Positions 35,946 to 44,727 are shown, counted from the first letter of the stretch. The stretch is DNA of 64,000 nt from QALR01 sp900552255 (GCA_048526005.1 DBFVEH010000013.1:1-64000), one strand, 5' to 3'. Program-made: numbers and translations. The notes: generated by a model from the sequence alone, not told the origin.

Positions 35946-36408
35946 GTAATTGATTCCTTTCCGTAGTGCTCTTTTTTGGTGCATTTGGCTTTGAAGCGGC
36001 GTTTTCAACGATCCGCTTCGTGATCCGAACATATTCCACAGCGTCCTTTTCACCAAGATCTTTCAGCATTTCGCTGGCGGATTCGAGGACGTGTGTTTTG
36101 TGGGCTTCGATATGGAAGGAACCTGCGTCGGTGAGCTTCACGCAGATTTTTCGTTTGTCCTTATCGTCCGGCACGCGGGTAATAAAGCCCTTTGATGCAA
36201 GTGTGGCCAAGAGCTTTGCCGTTCGGGCGGTGCTGATGTTCAGCTCGTCGCTGATCTCTCCCGGCGAGGCGGCGCCGTGATAGGATAAAAAGACCAGCGC
36301 AGGCATTTCTCCCCGCACGAAACGGTCGGCATTTTTTTGCATCGGAGCTTTGGAGAACTTCGGCATGTTTTCCAAAAGCTCCCGTGCCAGCTCTTGATAG
36401 TCCGTCAA
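35929..36408 (-). CDS. MarR family transcriptional regulator (module 1)
   Basis: 159 residues. TTG at 36408 is taken as start because GGAGGG lies six bases upstream; no ATG in frame has an SD. The winged-helix region is clear (SPGEISDELNISTARTAKLLATLASKGFITRVPDDKDKRK, shown here in part). First gene of the module; probably represses its own operon by binding the palindrome at 36446-36458 and releases on binding a drug-like ligand. Confidence 0.9.
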   Translation of the reverse strand: MTDYQELARELLENMPKFSKAPMQKNADRFVRGEMPALVFLSYHGAASPGEISDELNISTARTAKLLATLASKGFITRVPDDKDKRKICVKLTDAGSFHIEAHKTHVLESASEMLKDLGEKDAVEYVRITKRIVENAASKPNAPKKSTTERNQLHDKNF

Positions 36409-36445
36409 AATGATCCCTCCTTTGCAGACTTTATGTGCCAATTAA

Positions 36446-36489
36446 CTAACACTGTTAGCAATTTTATAGGACGGACGCCGTCTTGTCAA
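36446..36489 (-). promoter_or_regulatory. Promoter and candidate MarR operator of module 1
   Basis: Minus strand TTGACA (36489-36484), 17-base spacer, TAAAAT (36466-36461), then the palindrome CTAACA-G-TGTTAG (36458-36446) at the expected start of transcription. Confidence 0.7.
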
Positions 36490-36590
36490 TAGACTTCACA
36501 AAAAGTTTTATTTTCTATTACAGTTTATACAAGATTCATGTCTGTCCTTTGTAAGATATATTTCTTTTTGTTCTGACGGGGAAGATGGTT

Positions 36591-36610
36591 TTATAAAAAA
36601 TTTTTTATAA
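36591..36610. other. Perfect 20-bp AT palindrome in a gene-free stretch
   Basis: TTATAAAAAATTTTTTATAA. The gene-free region 36490-36844 is AT-rich and also has a leader stem-loop at 36743-36798 and a TTGCCT-18-TAAAAT promoter at 36711-36740 for the next gene. Confidence 0.5.
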
Positions 36611-36844
36611 GTTTTTAAAAACAGTGAACCGAATGACAAAAAAATACACTATATAAATATCATGACGACGTCATTCAACTAAAACTCTATCGATTTCAAC
36701 GACATGCTGATTGCCTTTTATCTTGGAAAAATGCTAAAATTGAATTAGGATCCATTCCGAATGAAAAAATCGGCAGTAAGGAATATCGGGATCCAATTTG
36801 AGAAGGACTTGGCCGCGGTTTTGTCGGCAGATGGGAGAAAAACA

Positions 36845-37534
36845 ATGGATTACAGAAAAAACATACGCTATTTTAAGAGCTCTGACGCACATTTTTATGT
36901 AGGAATTCCGATCGTCATCATAGGGATCATTCTTTTTGTCATCGGTCAGTTCTTTTGGATTTATTTTATCCCATATCAAAGCATGACGGCACTGCTGGCG
37001 GTCTTGGCCGGCGCTGCGGTCGCATGGATCCCGCGCTGGAGACGCTCGGATGAAAAGGAGCTTGACGATTATATCGCCTCCAAAAAGGAGGATCATGTCA
37101 AGAAAGCCGAGGAAAGGCTCGGCCTTTCCTCCTCTCTTATGCCGGGCAGGGAACCGATCGTCATCGGCGGCTTCGATTTCGATTCCGGCGACGTTTTGTA
37201 TCGGCGCGGAAAGGATGACAGAAAATACCGTTCGTCTCTTTATACGTCGTCGGTGCTTTTTCTGACAAAGAACGGGATCTGTGCCGTGCAGAAAAGCTTC
37301 TCGCTCACGGAGGATTTGGAGCATGAAACCGTGAAGGAAATCCCGTATTGCGATATCGACGACGCTAAGATTATTTGTGAGGAAAAAACGGTCGGTGCCG
37401 ATAAAATAAAATATTTTTGTTTTGTGATTGCGGCAAATGGAGCTGAGCTTCTGCGCGTTCCGGCAGCGCAGGATGCCGTGCTGGAAGGAATCTGCGAGGA
37501 TATCCGTACGGCCGCCGTGAAGGCGAAAGCTTGA
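36845..37534 (+). CDS. Hypothetical membrane protein, 229 aa
   Basis: Not recognised. ATG at 36845 has GGGAG upstream. Two membrane helices at about 19-37 and 43-62, then a soluble domain with a basic/acidic helix (RWRRSDEKELDDYIASKK) and a beta-rich C-terminal part that resembles PH-like membrane-bound domains only in general pattern. The frame is open 28 codons further up (ATG at 36761), which lies inside a leader stem-loop and lacks an SD. Single gene ended by a bidirectional terminator. Confidence 0.75.
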   Translation: MDYRKNIRYFKSSDAHFYVGIPIVIIGIILFVIGQFFWIYFIPYQSMTALLAVLAGAAVAWIPRWRRSDEKELDDYIASKKEDHVKKAEERLGLSSSLMPGREPIVIGGFDFDSGDVLYRRGKDDRKYRSSLYTSSVLFLTKNGICAVQKSFSLTEDLEHETVKEIPYCDIDDAKIICEEKTVGADKIKYFCFVIAANGAELLRVPAAQDAVLEGICEDIRTAAVKAKA

Positions 37535-37555
37535 TTTTTCTTCTTTTGTTTGAAT

Positions 37556-37593
37556 AAAAAACCCCGGCAGGCGCAAAGCCTGCCGGGATTTTT
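37556..37593. terminator. Bidirectional terminator between the 229-aa gene and the DUF378 gene
   Basis: CCCGGCAGGC-GCAAA-GCCTGCCGGG (37563-37587) with A and T runs on the two sides. Confidence 0.9.
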
Positions 37594-37597
37594 TATC

Positions 37598-37816
37598 TTA
37601 TTTCACATCGCCCGTGATCTCTTCCGTATCGCGTTCGCGGAAAAGCAGTGAAATACACCAAATTCCCGCAAGAGCCACGATCGTATACACGATTCTGCTG
37701 ACAAGAGCATCCTGTCCGCCGAAGATCCAAGCGACGAAGTCGAAACGGAAAAGACCGATGCTTCCCCAGTTGAGCGCGCCGATGATTGTGAGTATGAGCG
37801 CAATTCTGTCGAGCAT
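37598..37816 (-). CDS. DUF378 family small membrane protein
   Basis: 72 residues with two membrane helices. The family hallmark IIGALNWGSIGLFRFDFVAWIFG spans about residues 11-33 (in part), followed by a second helix IVYTIVALAGIWCISLLF and a short acidic tail. GGAGG SD. Function unknown; widespread in Firmicutes. Confidence 0.92.
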   Translation of the reverse strand: MLDRIALILTIIGALNWGSIGLFRFDFVAWIFGGQDALVSRIVYTIVALAGIWCISLLFRERDTEEITGDVK

Positions 37817-38061
37817 AATATTAACCTCCGATCATAATTTCAAAACGGCCGTCAAAACGGTGCGTTATTTTTTCATTATTTGAGTAAATATTTTTTATCT
37901 TTCGACAGTATGTAGTTTCTCCGAATCCGCCCGTTTTATGCACGGGAATGAAAAAGCATTTGTAAATTGCGCCGGTTTTTACCAAAAAAGCCGTATTTTT
38001 CACTTGTTTTTTGCCCGATTTATCATATCATCACAGCATGAAATAAAAAGATGGTATTGTT

Positions 38062-38208
38062 ATGACGAGCAAAGAACGACTTGACGGATATTTAAAGGGA
38101 AAGGCAGTGGACAGAAGACCGGATCTGGTGGTTGTGAATGTTGCTTTTTGACAGGCCGTGGCAGGATCGGCGGATAAATATTGTAGGCTTTTTGGAATGG
38201 ATATCTAA
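38062..38208 (+). pseudogene. Broken URO-D/MtaA-like gene remnant
   Basis: ATG at 38062 opens MTSKERLDGYLKGKAVDRRP, the standard opening of URO-D family methyltransferase-like proteins (usual length about 330-380). The frame hits TGA at 38149, but continues in the same frame as a plausible relative (QAVAGSADKYCRLFGMDI) to TAA at 38206. The rest of the gene is missing: a GC-rich structured element begins within ten bases. No SD is seen. The intact family member at 15200 is a different gene. Confidence 0.65.
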
Positions 38209-38211
38209 ATA

Positions 38212-38419
38212 GGCGAAAGTCCGGCGGCGCGGGGCGGCGTATGCCGCCCCTTCCCGCGCGCAGACGGCTTTATGATGAGCAGTGACTGCCAAATCAAGTG
38301 CCGGACTTTGGAATATATGCGGAACTTCCGTCTGCGCGCGGTTTCCGGCCAAGCCGATAAAGTTTGCGTTTTGTTTTGTGGACGATTTTTCGGCTTGGCC
38401 GCGCCGCCGGACGCCATCC
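38212..38419. other. GC-rich element with nested inverted repeats, possible structured RNA or mobile element
   Basis: Outer arms GTCCGGCGGCGCGG (38219-38232) and CCGCGCCGCCGGAC (38399-38412) are exact complements. Inside lie GGGGCGGC-GTAT-GCCGCCCC (38231-38250), CCGCGCGCAGACGG (38254-38267) with CCGTCTGCGCGCGG (38328-38341), and CGGCCAAGCCGA (38346-38357) with TCGGCTTGGCCG (38390-38401). AAAGTCCGGC (38216-38225) can instead pair with GCCGGACTTT (38300-38309). A T7 run follows at 38422. I recognise no known family. Confidence 0.7.
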
Positions 38420-38523
38420 TATTTTTTTGTTGCGTTTTCCCGCGGATTGTGTTAAAATGATTCTATCGTCATATTTGCGTTTGACGCTGATAATCAATCG
38501 TTCATAAGGTAAGGATCATAAGT

Positions 38524-39198
38524 ATGCGGGTACGAAAACGGAAAAACGGAGAAGCGCGCCGTGCGGCATGCGGCAGCTTGCTTCTCCCTTTTGATAAAAA
38601 TGAGCCGGCGAGGATGGAGCCGTCGGCGCTTTTTCCGGATAAAAAGCGGTTTCATCTCGAGATCGGATGCGGCAAGGGCGCTTTTATCACGACGCTTGCG
38701 GGGAAGAATCCGGAGGTCGGCTTTCTTGCGGTGGAGAAGGTGAGCGACGTCATCCTGCTTGCCGCGGAAAAGGCGAGGGGCGCGGCGCTTGAAAACGTCA
38801 GATTTCTGTGCTGTGACGCGGAATATCTCCCCCGTGTGCTTCCGGCGCATTTCGCGGAGCGGATTTATCTGAATTTCTGCGATCCGTGGCCGAAGGCGCG
38901 TCATGCGAAGCGCAGGCTTACGTATCGGGATTCCTTGACGCGAATCGCGGGCCTGCTTGCGCCGGACGGGGTTGTCGCGTTCAAGACGGACAACCGTGAG
39001 CTTTTTGATTTTTCGATTGCGGAATTTGAGGCGGCGGGCTTTTCGCTTCGTTATATCACCTATGATTTGCACGCCAGCGAATGGGCGTGTGACAATATTA
39101 TGACCGAATATGAGCGCAATTTCTCGGAAAAAGGATTCAAAATCAACCGACTGGAGGCCTTTTTGCCGCAATCTGCGGAATTTTCGGAAAATTTTTGA
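38524..39198 (+). CDS. trmB: tRNA (guanine-N7-)-methyltransferase
   Basis: 224 residues. Makes m7G46 in tRNA with SAM. SAM loop LEIGCGKGAF near residue 46, catalytic region NFCDPWPKARHAKRRL near 119, TDNRELF near 157 and the C-terminal TEYERNFSEKG all match TrmB. AAGGA SD. It sits after the structured element, and 134 bases ahead of rpmB, which has its own promoter. Confidence 0.97.
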   Translation: MRVRKRKNGEARRAACGSLLLPFDKNEPARMEPSALFPDKKRFHLEIGCGKGAFITTLAGKNPEVGFLAVEKVSDVILLAAEKARGAALENVRFLCCDAEYLPRVLPAHFAERIYLNFCDPWPKARHAKRRLTYRDSLTRIAGLLAPDGVVAFKTDNRELFDFSIAEFEAAGFSLRYITYDLHASEWACDNIMTEYERNFSEKGFKINRLEAFLPQSAEFSENF

Positions 39199-39216
39199 GT
39201 GAAAAGAAAAAAAGTC

Positions 39217-39245
39217 TTGATTTTTTTGAAAAACTATGCTATAAT
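39217..39245 (+). promoter_or_regulatory. Promoter of rpmB
   Basis: TTGATT (39217-39222), 17-base spacer, TATAAT (39240-39245). Confidence 0.8.
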
Positions 39246-39332
39246 AATCAGCACTGTGTTATGATGCCTCATAAATGGGGAGTATTCTCCGTTTGTTTGA
39301 GATAATCCAAAAAATCGAGGGAGGTGCAGGAT

Positions 39333-39518
39333 ATGGCAAAATGTATGTACTGCGGAAAGGGCGTTACGTTCGGCAACAACGTTTCCCACTCCAACCGCAA
39401 AACCAGCAGAACCTGGAAGCCCAACATCAGAAAGGTCAGTGCCGTTGTGGACGGAACCCATAAGACCGTCACGGTCTGCTCACGTTGTCTGCGTGCAGGC
39501 AAGGTAGAAAGAGCCTGA
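39333..39518 (+). CDS. rpmB: Ribosomal protein L28 (bL28), zinc-ribbon form
   Basis: 61 residues from the ATG at 39333 (GGGAGGTG SD). Contains SHSNRKTSRTWKPNIRKV, the L28 core, and two CxxC pairs (CMYCGKG, CSRCLRAG), so it is the zinc-binding C+ type. Its own promoter and terminator make it a single-gene unit. Confidence 0.98.
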   Translation: MAKCMYCGKGVTFGNNVSHSNRKTSRTWKPNIRKVSAVVDGTHKTVTVCSRCLRAGKVERA

Positions 39519-39543
39519 TTTCAGAGTTTGAGGTCGCATGTCG

Positions 39544-39577
39544 AGTCCTTTCCGAAAGGAAAGGACTTTTGCATTTT
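39544..39577 (+). terminator. Terminator after rpmB
   Basis: AGTCCTTTCC-GAAA-GGAAAGGACT then TTTTGCATTTTT. Confidence 0.88.
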
Positions 39578-39619
39578 TGGATATTGGCTTGTTTGAATGA
39601 ATAGGAGGGAGCGCTTGGC

Positions 39620-40324
39620 ATGGGCCGGTATTATTTCATCAATGAAAATCTGCCGGCTTCGATGGTTTCGGCGCTGTCCGAATACGGCTGCTGTGTGAGA
39701 CTGCCGGCTTTCCCGAAGCTTTCCGAGCCTGTCCTGCGGCATCCCGATATGCTGATTGCGGAGGTGGACGGCCGCCTGATCGTTCATCGGCATTATATAA
39801 AAGGAAGAAAAGTCTTGGATACGCTCGGTATCCCGTATCTGTTATCGGAGGAGGATCCGGGAAATGAATACCCGCGGGATATCACGCTGAACTGCTTTTC
39901 AGCGGGCGGCTTTTTCTTTGCCAATCAGAAGTATGTGTCGCGGACGGCTTTGCATACAGCGAAAAAGACCGGACTTACGCCCGTCCATGTGAAGCAGGGC
40001 TATGCGAAATGCGCCTGTGTTATCGCACATGACGCGGTCGCAACGGCGGATTCGGGGATTTACGCGGCGGCTCTGCGGTACGGACTTCCCGCCTTGAGGC
40101 TGAATCCCGGCGGAATCGGGATCGAGCGGTACGATACCGGCTTTATCGGCGGCGCGTGCGGTCTTGTTGACCGGGACACGCTCGGCTTTTTTGGAAATGT
40201 GGAGGAGTACGGCCGGTATGATGCGCTCCGCGCTTTTTTTGAACCGCTGGGCGTTCGGCTTTTGAGCCTTGGAGGGGAGGCGCTGTTCGATTACGGCGGC
40301 ATGGTCACGGTGGAGATCCCGTAA
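39620..40324 (+). CDS. DUF6873-like protein (GME fold)
   Basis: 234 residues, ATG at 39620 with GGAGGG upstream. Sequence features HYIKGRKVLDTL, EEDPGNEYPRDITLNCFSAGGFFFANQ, a CACVIAHDAVATADSGIYAA stretch and GGIGIERYDTGFIGGACGLV (given in pieces). These resemble the guanidino-group-modifying-enzyme-like fold of DUF6873 proteins of Clostridia. The internal pseudo-symmetry suits that fold, but I cannot place catalytic residues with certainty. No partner genes evident; function unknown. Confidence 0.65.
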   Translation: MGRYYFINENLPASMVSALSEYGCCVRLPAFPKLSEPVLRHPDMLIAEVDGRLIVHRHYIKGRKVLDTLGIPYLLSEEDPGNEYPRDITLNCFSAGGFFFANQKYVSRTALHTAKKTGLTPVHVKQGYAKCACVIAHDAVATADSGIYAAALRYGLPALRLNPGGIGIERYDTGFIGGACGLVDRDTLGFFGNVEEYGRYDALRAFFEPLGVRLLSLGGEALFDYGGMVTVEIP

Positions 40325-40372
40325 GGAAAGGGTATACTGCTTGCCGGCGCTCAAAAAGCAATCCATAGGGGA

Positions 40373-40407
40373 AAGCCCCCGAAAAAGAATTTCTTTTTCA
40401 GGGGCTT
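40373..40407. terminator. Hairpin between converging DUF6873-like and phosphohexomutase genes
   Basis: AAGCCCC..GAAAAAGAA-T-TTCTTTTTC.GGGGCTT, a long stem with one C/A mismatch. Confidence 0.7.
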
Positions 40408-40424
40408 ATGATTTTGGGAACGGA

Positions 40425-41858
40425 TCACAGCTCCGTCACATCGTTTTCCCATTCGTCGGAGATCGCTTTGTAGGCTCTCGTATATTCTTTGAATATGCTG
40501 CGGATTTCAAGCAGATGCTCCATGGTGTCCGCCTCAAAGATCAGGACGAGCTCCGGCAGGTTGGACGATGCGCGGACAAGTCCCCAGCCGTGCTCGAACT
40601 GAACCCGCGCGCCGTTGATATCGCATACGCGGCCGGGATAGGCGGCTTTCAGCTTTTCGACGAGCTCCTCCACGATGCCGTATTTCACAGTGTCGTCGCA
40701 GTGCGCCTTGATCTCGGGCGATACGACGTAATGCGGGAACGAATCTATGATCTCGGAGACGGTTTCCTCTTTGTGAGAAAGAAATTCCACAAGCTTGGCC
40801 GCGACGAATACGGCGTCGTCGAAGCCGTACCAGTCGTCGCCGGAGATGAATATATGTCCGCTGCGTTCGCCGGCAAGCTCCGCATCCAGCTCATGGAGCT
40901 TGGATTTGATATAGGAATGCCCGGTTTTCCACATGACGGGATGTCCGCCGTTCTGCTCGATGACGTCGATAAGCGCCTTGGAGCATTTGACGTCGAATAC
41001 GACCGTGGCGCCGGGCTTCTTTTCGAGAAGCTGCTTGGCGATGAGCGCGAGGACCATATCGCTCCAAATGTTCTGGCCTTTTTCGTCGATGACGCCGATG
41101 CGGTCGCCGTCGCCGTCGAAGGAAAGCCCGATATCCGCGTGGATATACGGATGGAGCACCATGTCGTGCAGGCGCTTTCTGCCGGCGACATCCGAGGGAT
41201 TCGGGAAATAATGCGGATAGGAGGTATCGGGGTCGCAGTTGAGCTGGAACGTCATGCAGCCCAGTCTCTGGAATACCTCGTAGATAAAGACGCCCGCGCC
41301 GCCGTTGGCGGCGTCGAGCACGACGCGCAGCTTTTTCGGCCCCATGTGGATTCTCGAAACGATGTCGTCAATGTAGGCGTCGCGCACGTCGACCTCCGTA
41401 TAGACGCCCGTATGGGCGCTTTCCGTCGGCTGGTCGAGCAGGGAAAAGACCTCCTTGATATCGTCCGGCTCCAAGGTCTTGGAATAGCCGTTGGCGAGCT
41501 TAAAGCCGGACCAGCCGTCCGGATTGTGGCTTGCCGTGATCATGACCGCGCCCTCGCATTTCAGGTGATACTGCGCGAAATAGGCGAGCGGAGAGAGGGC
41601 GAGCCCGATGTAAAATACGTCGATGCCTTCCTCCAAAAGCGCGTCGACGGCGGATTTTGCAAACGCCGGAGAGCAGGAGCGGTTGTCGTAGCCGACGACC
41701 GCGCGCATGATCTTTCTGCGGCGCAGATATTTGGAATATGCTTTTACGATCCTGTATACGTTTTCGGGGCAAAGCTCCTCGTCGCATACTCTTCCGCGGA
41801 TGTCGTATTCGCGGAACATGCTGCGGAAGGCCTCCGGATATTTGGTATCTGTTATCAT
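40425..41858 (-). CDS. Phosphomannomutase/phosphoglucomutase
   Basis: 477 residues of the alpha-D-phosphohexomutase family. N-terminal MFREYDIRGRV, phosphoserine loop ITASHNPDGWSG near residue 105, metal loop DGDGDRIGV near 245, sugar loop GERSGHI near 328 and the C-terminal phosphate-binding RASSNLPELV are all present. Interconverts hexose 1- and 6-phosphates for polysaccharide or glycogen precursors. GGAGGAG SD; its leader carries two small GC hairpins. Precise sugar preference not readable. Confidence 0.94.
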   Translation of the reverse strand: MITDTKYPEAFRSMFREYDIRGRVCDEELCPENVYRIVKAYSKYLRRRKIMRAVVGYDNRSCSPAFAKSAVDALLEEGIDVFYIGLALSPLAYFAQYHLKCEGAVMITASHNPDGWSGFKLANGYSKTLEPDDIKEVFSLLDQPTESAHTGVYTEVDVRDAYIDDIVSRIHMGPKKLRVVLDAANGGAGVFIYEVFQRLGCMTFQLNCDPDTSYPHYFPNPSDVAGRKRLHDMVLHPYIHADIGLSFDGDGDRIGVIDEKGQNIWSDMVLALIAKQLLEKKPGATVVFDVKCSKALIDVIEQNGGHPVMWKTGHSYIKSKLHELDAELAGERSGHIFISGDDWYGFDDAVFVAAKLVEFLSHKEETVSEIIDSFPHYVVSPEIKAHCDDTVKYGIVEELVEKLKAAYPGRVCDINGARVQFEHGWGLVRASSNLPELVLIFEADTMEHLLEIRSIFKEYTRAYKAISDEWENDVTEL

Positions 41859-41976
41859 TTTTTACTCCTCCATGCCGTCTGCCGGACGGCGAAAAATTTC
41901 TGCGGAGCCGGGAGCTCCGCGGTGTGCGGAGACGAACCGCTGTCCTTTCGCACACATTATAGTATATGAAAAAGCG

Positions 41977-42717
41977 TTACGCCTCGTCCCAGTTGTGCCA
42001 GACGTTCACGATGTCCTCGTTTTCTTCAAGGTTTTCCAGCAGCAGAGCCATGTGCTTGATATCATCCTCGTTTGTCAGGGTGACATAGGTGGACGGAACC
42101 TTTTCGATTTCCGAGGAAAGGAACGCATAGCCCTTTTTGGAGAGATCGTCCGCGACGGCGGAGAGATCGTCCGGCTCGCAGTAGATTTCGTAAACGTTAT
42201 CCTCCTCGACAAAATCCGCGGCGCCCGCTTCGAGCGCTTCCTCCATGAGCTTGTCGCCGTCGACGACGCGGTCGCCCCATTCGTCGAGCGCGGATATCGC
42301 GATGACGCCCTTGGTGGAGAACAGGAAGCCGACGCAGCCGACCTGCCCGAGGTTGCCGCCGAATTTGTCGAAATAGTGGCGCACGTCGCCCGCCGTGCGG
42401 TTTCGGTTATCCGTCGCTGCCTCGACGATGACCGCTACGCCGGAGGGGCCGTAGCCCTCGTAGGTGATTTCCTCATAGTCCACGGCGTCCGAGCCGGAGG
42501 CCTTTTTGATGATGCGCTCGATGTTGTCGTTCGGAACGTTGTTGGATTTCGCCTTCTGAATCAGGTCGCGCAGCTTGCCGTTGGAATTCGGGTCTGCGCC
42601 GCCCTCCTTGACGGCGATGGCGATTTCCTTTCCGATCTTTGTGAAGACCTTGGCGCGCTGCGCGTCGGTCTTCTCTTTTTTATGCATAATATTTTTCCAC
42701 TTGCTGTGTCCGGACAT
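41977..42717 (-). CDS. yebC: YebC/PmpR family protein
   Basis: 246 residues. N terminus MSGHSKWKNIMHKKEKTDAQ is diagnostic, with the family NVPNDNIERIIKKASG and YEGYGPSGVAVIVE stretches. Members act as DNA-binding regulators or, as shown for some, relieve ribosome stalling at proline-rich sequences. It follows argS by 30 bases on the same strand. Confidence 0.97.
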   Translation of the reverse strand: MSGHSKWKNIMHKKEKTDAQRAKVFTKIGKEIAIAVKEGGADPNSNGKLRDLIQKAKSNNVPNDNIERIIKKASGSDAVDYEEITYEGYGPSGVAVIVEAATDNRNRTAGDVRHYFDKFGGNLGQVGCVGFLFSTKGVIAISALDEWGDRVVDGDKLMEEALEAGAADFVEEDNVYEIYCEPDDLSAVADDLSKKGYAFLSSEIEKVPSTYVTLTNEDDIKHMALLLENLEENEDIVNVWHNWDEA

Positions 42718-42747
42718 ACAAAACTCCTTATAAAAAGTATTTCGAAT

Positions 42748-44487
42748 CTATATTTTATCGGGATGCTTCATGCAGATAAGCTCCAGCGCGCGTCCGAGAA
42801 TATCGTGTACGCCGCGCGTGAGCGTCAGGCGGAATGCACGGAGGTCTTTATCCTCGCAGGAAACGATGGGGCACTCCTGATAGAAGCGGTTGAAGGCGTT
42901 GCAGACATCGATGATATAGCGCGTGACAACGGACGGCTCCATATCGGCGATCGCCGCCGCGGTCTTTTCCGGGAACTGTGCGAGCGTCTTGATGAGCTCC
43001 CTTTCGGTCGGCTCAAGCGAGGCGACTTCGGTCTGTACGGCGAACCCGCCGGCTTTTTCAAGGATGCTGTTCGTTCTCGCATAGGTGTACTGGGCATAAG
43101 GACCGGTATTGCCGTTGAAGTCGAGCGCGTCGTCCATGATAAAATTGATGTCCCGCATACGGTTGCCGAAGAGGTAATAGAAGATGACGGCGCCGATGCC
43201 GACCGCCTCGGCCGTTTCGTCCTTGTTTTCAAGCGACGGATTCTTTTCCTCGATGATGCCGCGGCATTTTTCGGCGGCGGCCGCAAACAGATCGCGCAGG
43301 AGGATGACGTTGCCGGTTCGCGTGGCGAGCTTTTCGCCGCCGATGCTGACCGTGCCGTAGGGCACATGGATGAGCTTATCTGCAAAATCGTAGCCCATCA
43401 GCTCCACGACCTTGAACCACTGGGCAAAATGGAGCGACTGACCGGCGGAGGTGACATAAATGCACTTGTCGAAATCATAGGTGCGCTTGCGGTAGACCGC
43501 CGCGGCGATATCGCGCGCCGGATACAGCGTCGAGCCGTCGGATTTGAGGATCAGGCACGGTGGCATGTTGTAGGCCGAGAGATCGACGAGCGATGCGCCG
43601 TTATCCAGCTTCAAAAGCCCCTTTTCCCGCAGAAGCTCCACCTGCTCCGGCATTTTGTCGGTGTAGAACGCCTCGCCGTTGTAGCTGTCGAAGGTGATGC
43701 CGAGCTGACGATACGTTTTTTCATATTCCGCGAGACTGATCTCCTTGAACCATTTCCAAAGCTCGAGATTTTCCTTGTCGCCGTGCTCGAGCTTTGTAAA
43801 TTCCGCACGGGAGGCATCCGCAAGGGCGGTTGTGCCCGCTTCTTCCTCCGCTTTGATCTCGTTGTTTATGCGCACATAAAGCGCGACAAGCTCGTCGACG
43901 CCGCCTTTTTCGACCTGCTCCCTGTCGCCCCACTTGCGATAGGCGACAATGAGCTTCCCGAACTGCGTTCCCCAGTCTCCGAGATGGTTGATGCCCACAC
44001 AGGTGTAGCCCGCGTATTCATGGAGCAGCTTTAACGAGTGGCCGATGACGGTCGTGCCGAGATGTCCGATGTGAAACGGCTTTGCCACGTTCGGAGAGGA
44101 GTAATCGAGCACGACGGTTTTTCCTTTTCCGAAATCGTGCGCGCCGAAATCGCGTCTTTTTTCGGCGATTTCCCTCAGAACGGTTCCGGAGAGATAGGCG
44201 TCGTCGATGCGGAAATTCAGATATCCGCCGCTGCACGTCACCTCCGATATCCCTTTCGGCGGGAAAAGGGACAGGCGCTCGTAAAGCGCCGCCGCGATGG
44301 CGGACGGACCCATTCGCAGCGCACGGCTGAGCCGAAAGCACGGGAAAGCGAGATCTCCCATCGAGGTATCGGGCGGGACCTCCAGCACGGACGCGATCTC
44401 GTCGGGAGAAAGCGCGCCGGCGCCGTTCCCTATATCCGCGATGCTGCCGGATATGGCCTCGGCAATATTTTGTTTCAGCTTGTCCAT
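42748..44487 (-). CDS. argS: Arginyl-tRNA synthetase
   Basis: 579 residues from the ATG at 44487 (AAGGAGC SD); the open frame further up is leader. N-terminal tRNA-recognition domain, then class I HIGH motif in VAKPFHIGHLGTT near residue 112, catalytic-core GDWGTQFGKL, and GTVSIGGEKLATRTGN where the KMSKS-like loop falls in ArgRS. C-terminal DALRA helical domain. Read with yebC downstream. No T-box seen in its short leader. Confidence 0.96.
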   Translation of the reverse strand: MDKLKQNIAEAISGSIADIGNGAGALSPDEIASVLEVPPDTSMGDLAFPCFRLSRALRMGPSAIAAALYERLSLFPPKGISEVTCSGGYLNFRIDDAYLSGTVLREIAEKRRDFGAHDFGKGKTVVLDYSSPNVAKPFHIGHLGTTVIGHSLKLLHEYAGYTCVGINHLGDWGTQFGKLIVAYRKWGDREQVEKGGVDELVALYVRINNEIKAEEEAGTTALADASRAEFTKLEHGDKENLELWKWFKEISLAEYEKTYRQLGITFDSYNGEAFYTDKMPEQVELLREKGLLKLDNGASLVDLSAYNMPPCLILKSDGSTLYPARDIAAAVYRKRTYDFDKCIYVTSAGQSLHFAQWFKVVELMGYDFADKLIHVPYGTVSIGGEKLATRTGNVILLRDLFAAAAEKCRGIIEEKNPSLENKDETAEAVGIGAVIFYYLFGNRMRDINFIMDDALDFNGNTGPYAQYTYARTNSILEKAGGFAVQTEVASLEPTERELIKTLAQFPEKTAAAIADMEPSVVTRYIIDVCNAFNRFYQECPIVSCEDKDLRAFRLTLTRGVHDILGRALELICMKHPDKI

Positions 44488-44727
44488 AGCAGATAGCTCC
44501 TTTTTGCGGATTTTTCCGGCATTTGACCGCGCTCGTGCGGAAAAACACCGCTTATGAAAAATAATACACTCTATTATACAACAAAAAGCGGGGCGGCGCA
44601 ACAAAAAAATATAAATTTGCGAAAAAAAGAGCGGAAATGCTTGCTTTTTCGGCTGGATATGTCATTTCGCCAAAATTGTTATGGACAGATGAGCATATTT
44701 TTGTGAAAAGCTGTTCTTTATGTTATG

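Noticed and set aside
40269..41969. 566-codon plus-strand open frame
   Set aside because: Antisense shadow of the phosphohexomutase gene.
41707..44034. 775-codon plus-strand open frame
   Set aside because: Antisense shadow of yebC and argS, which carry complete family motifs on the minus strand.
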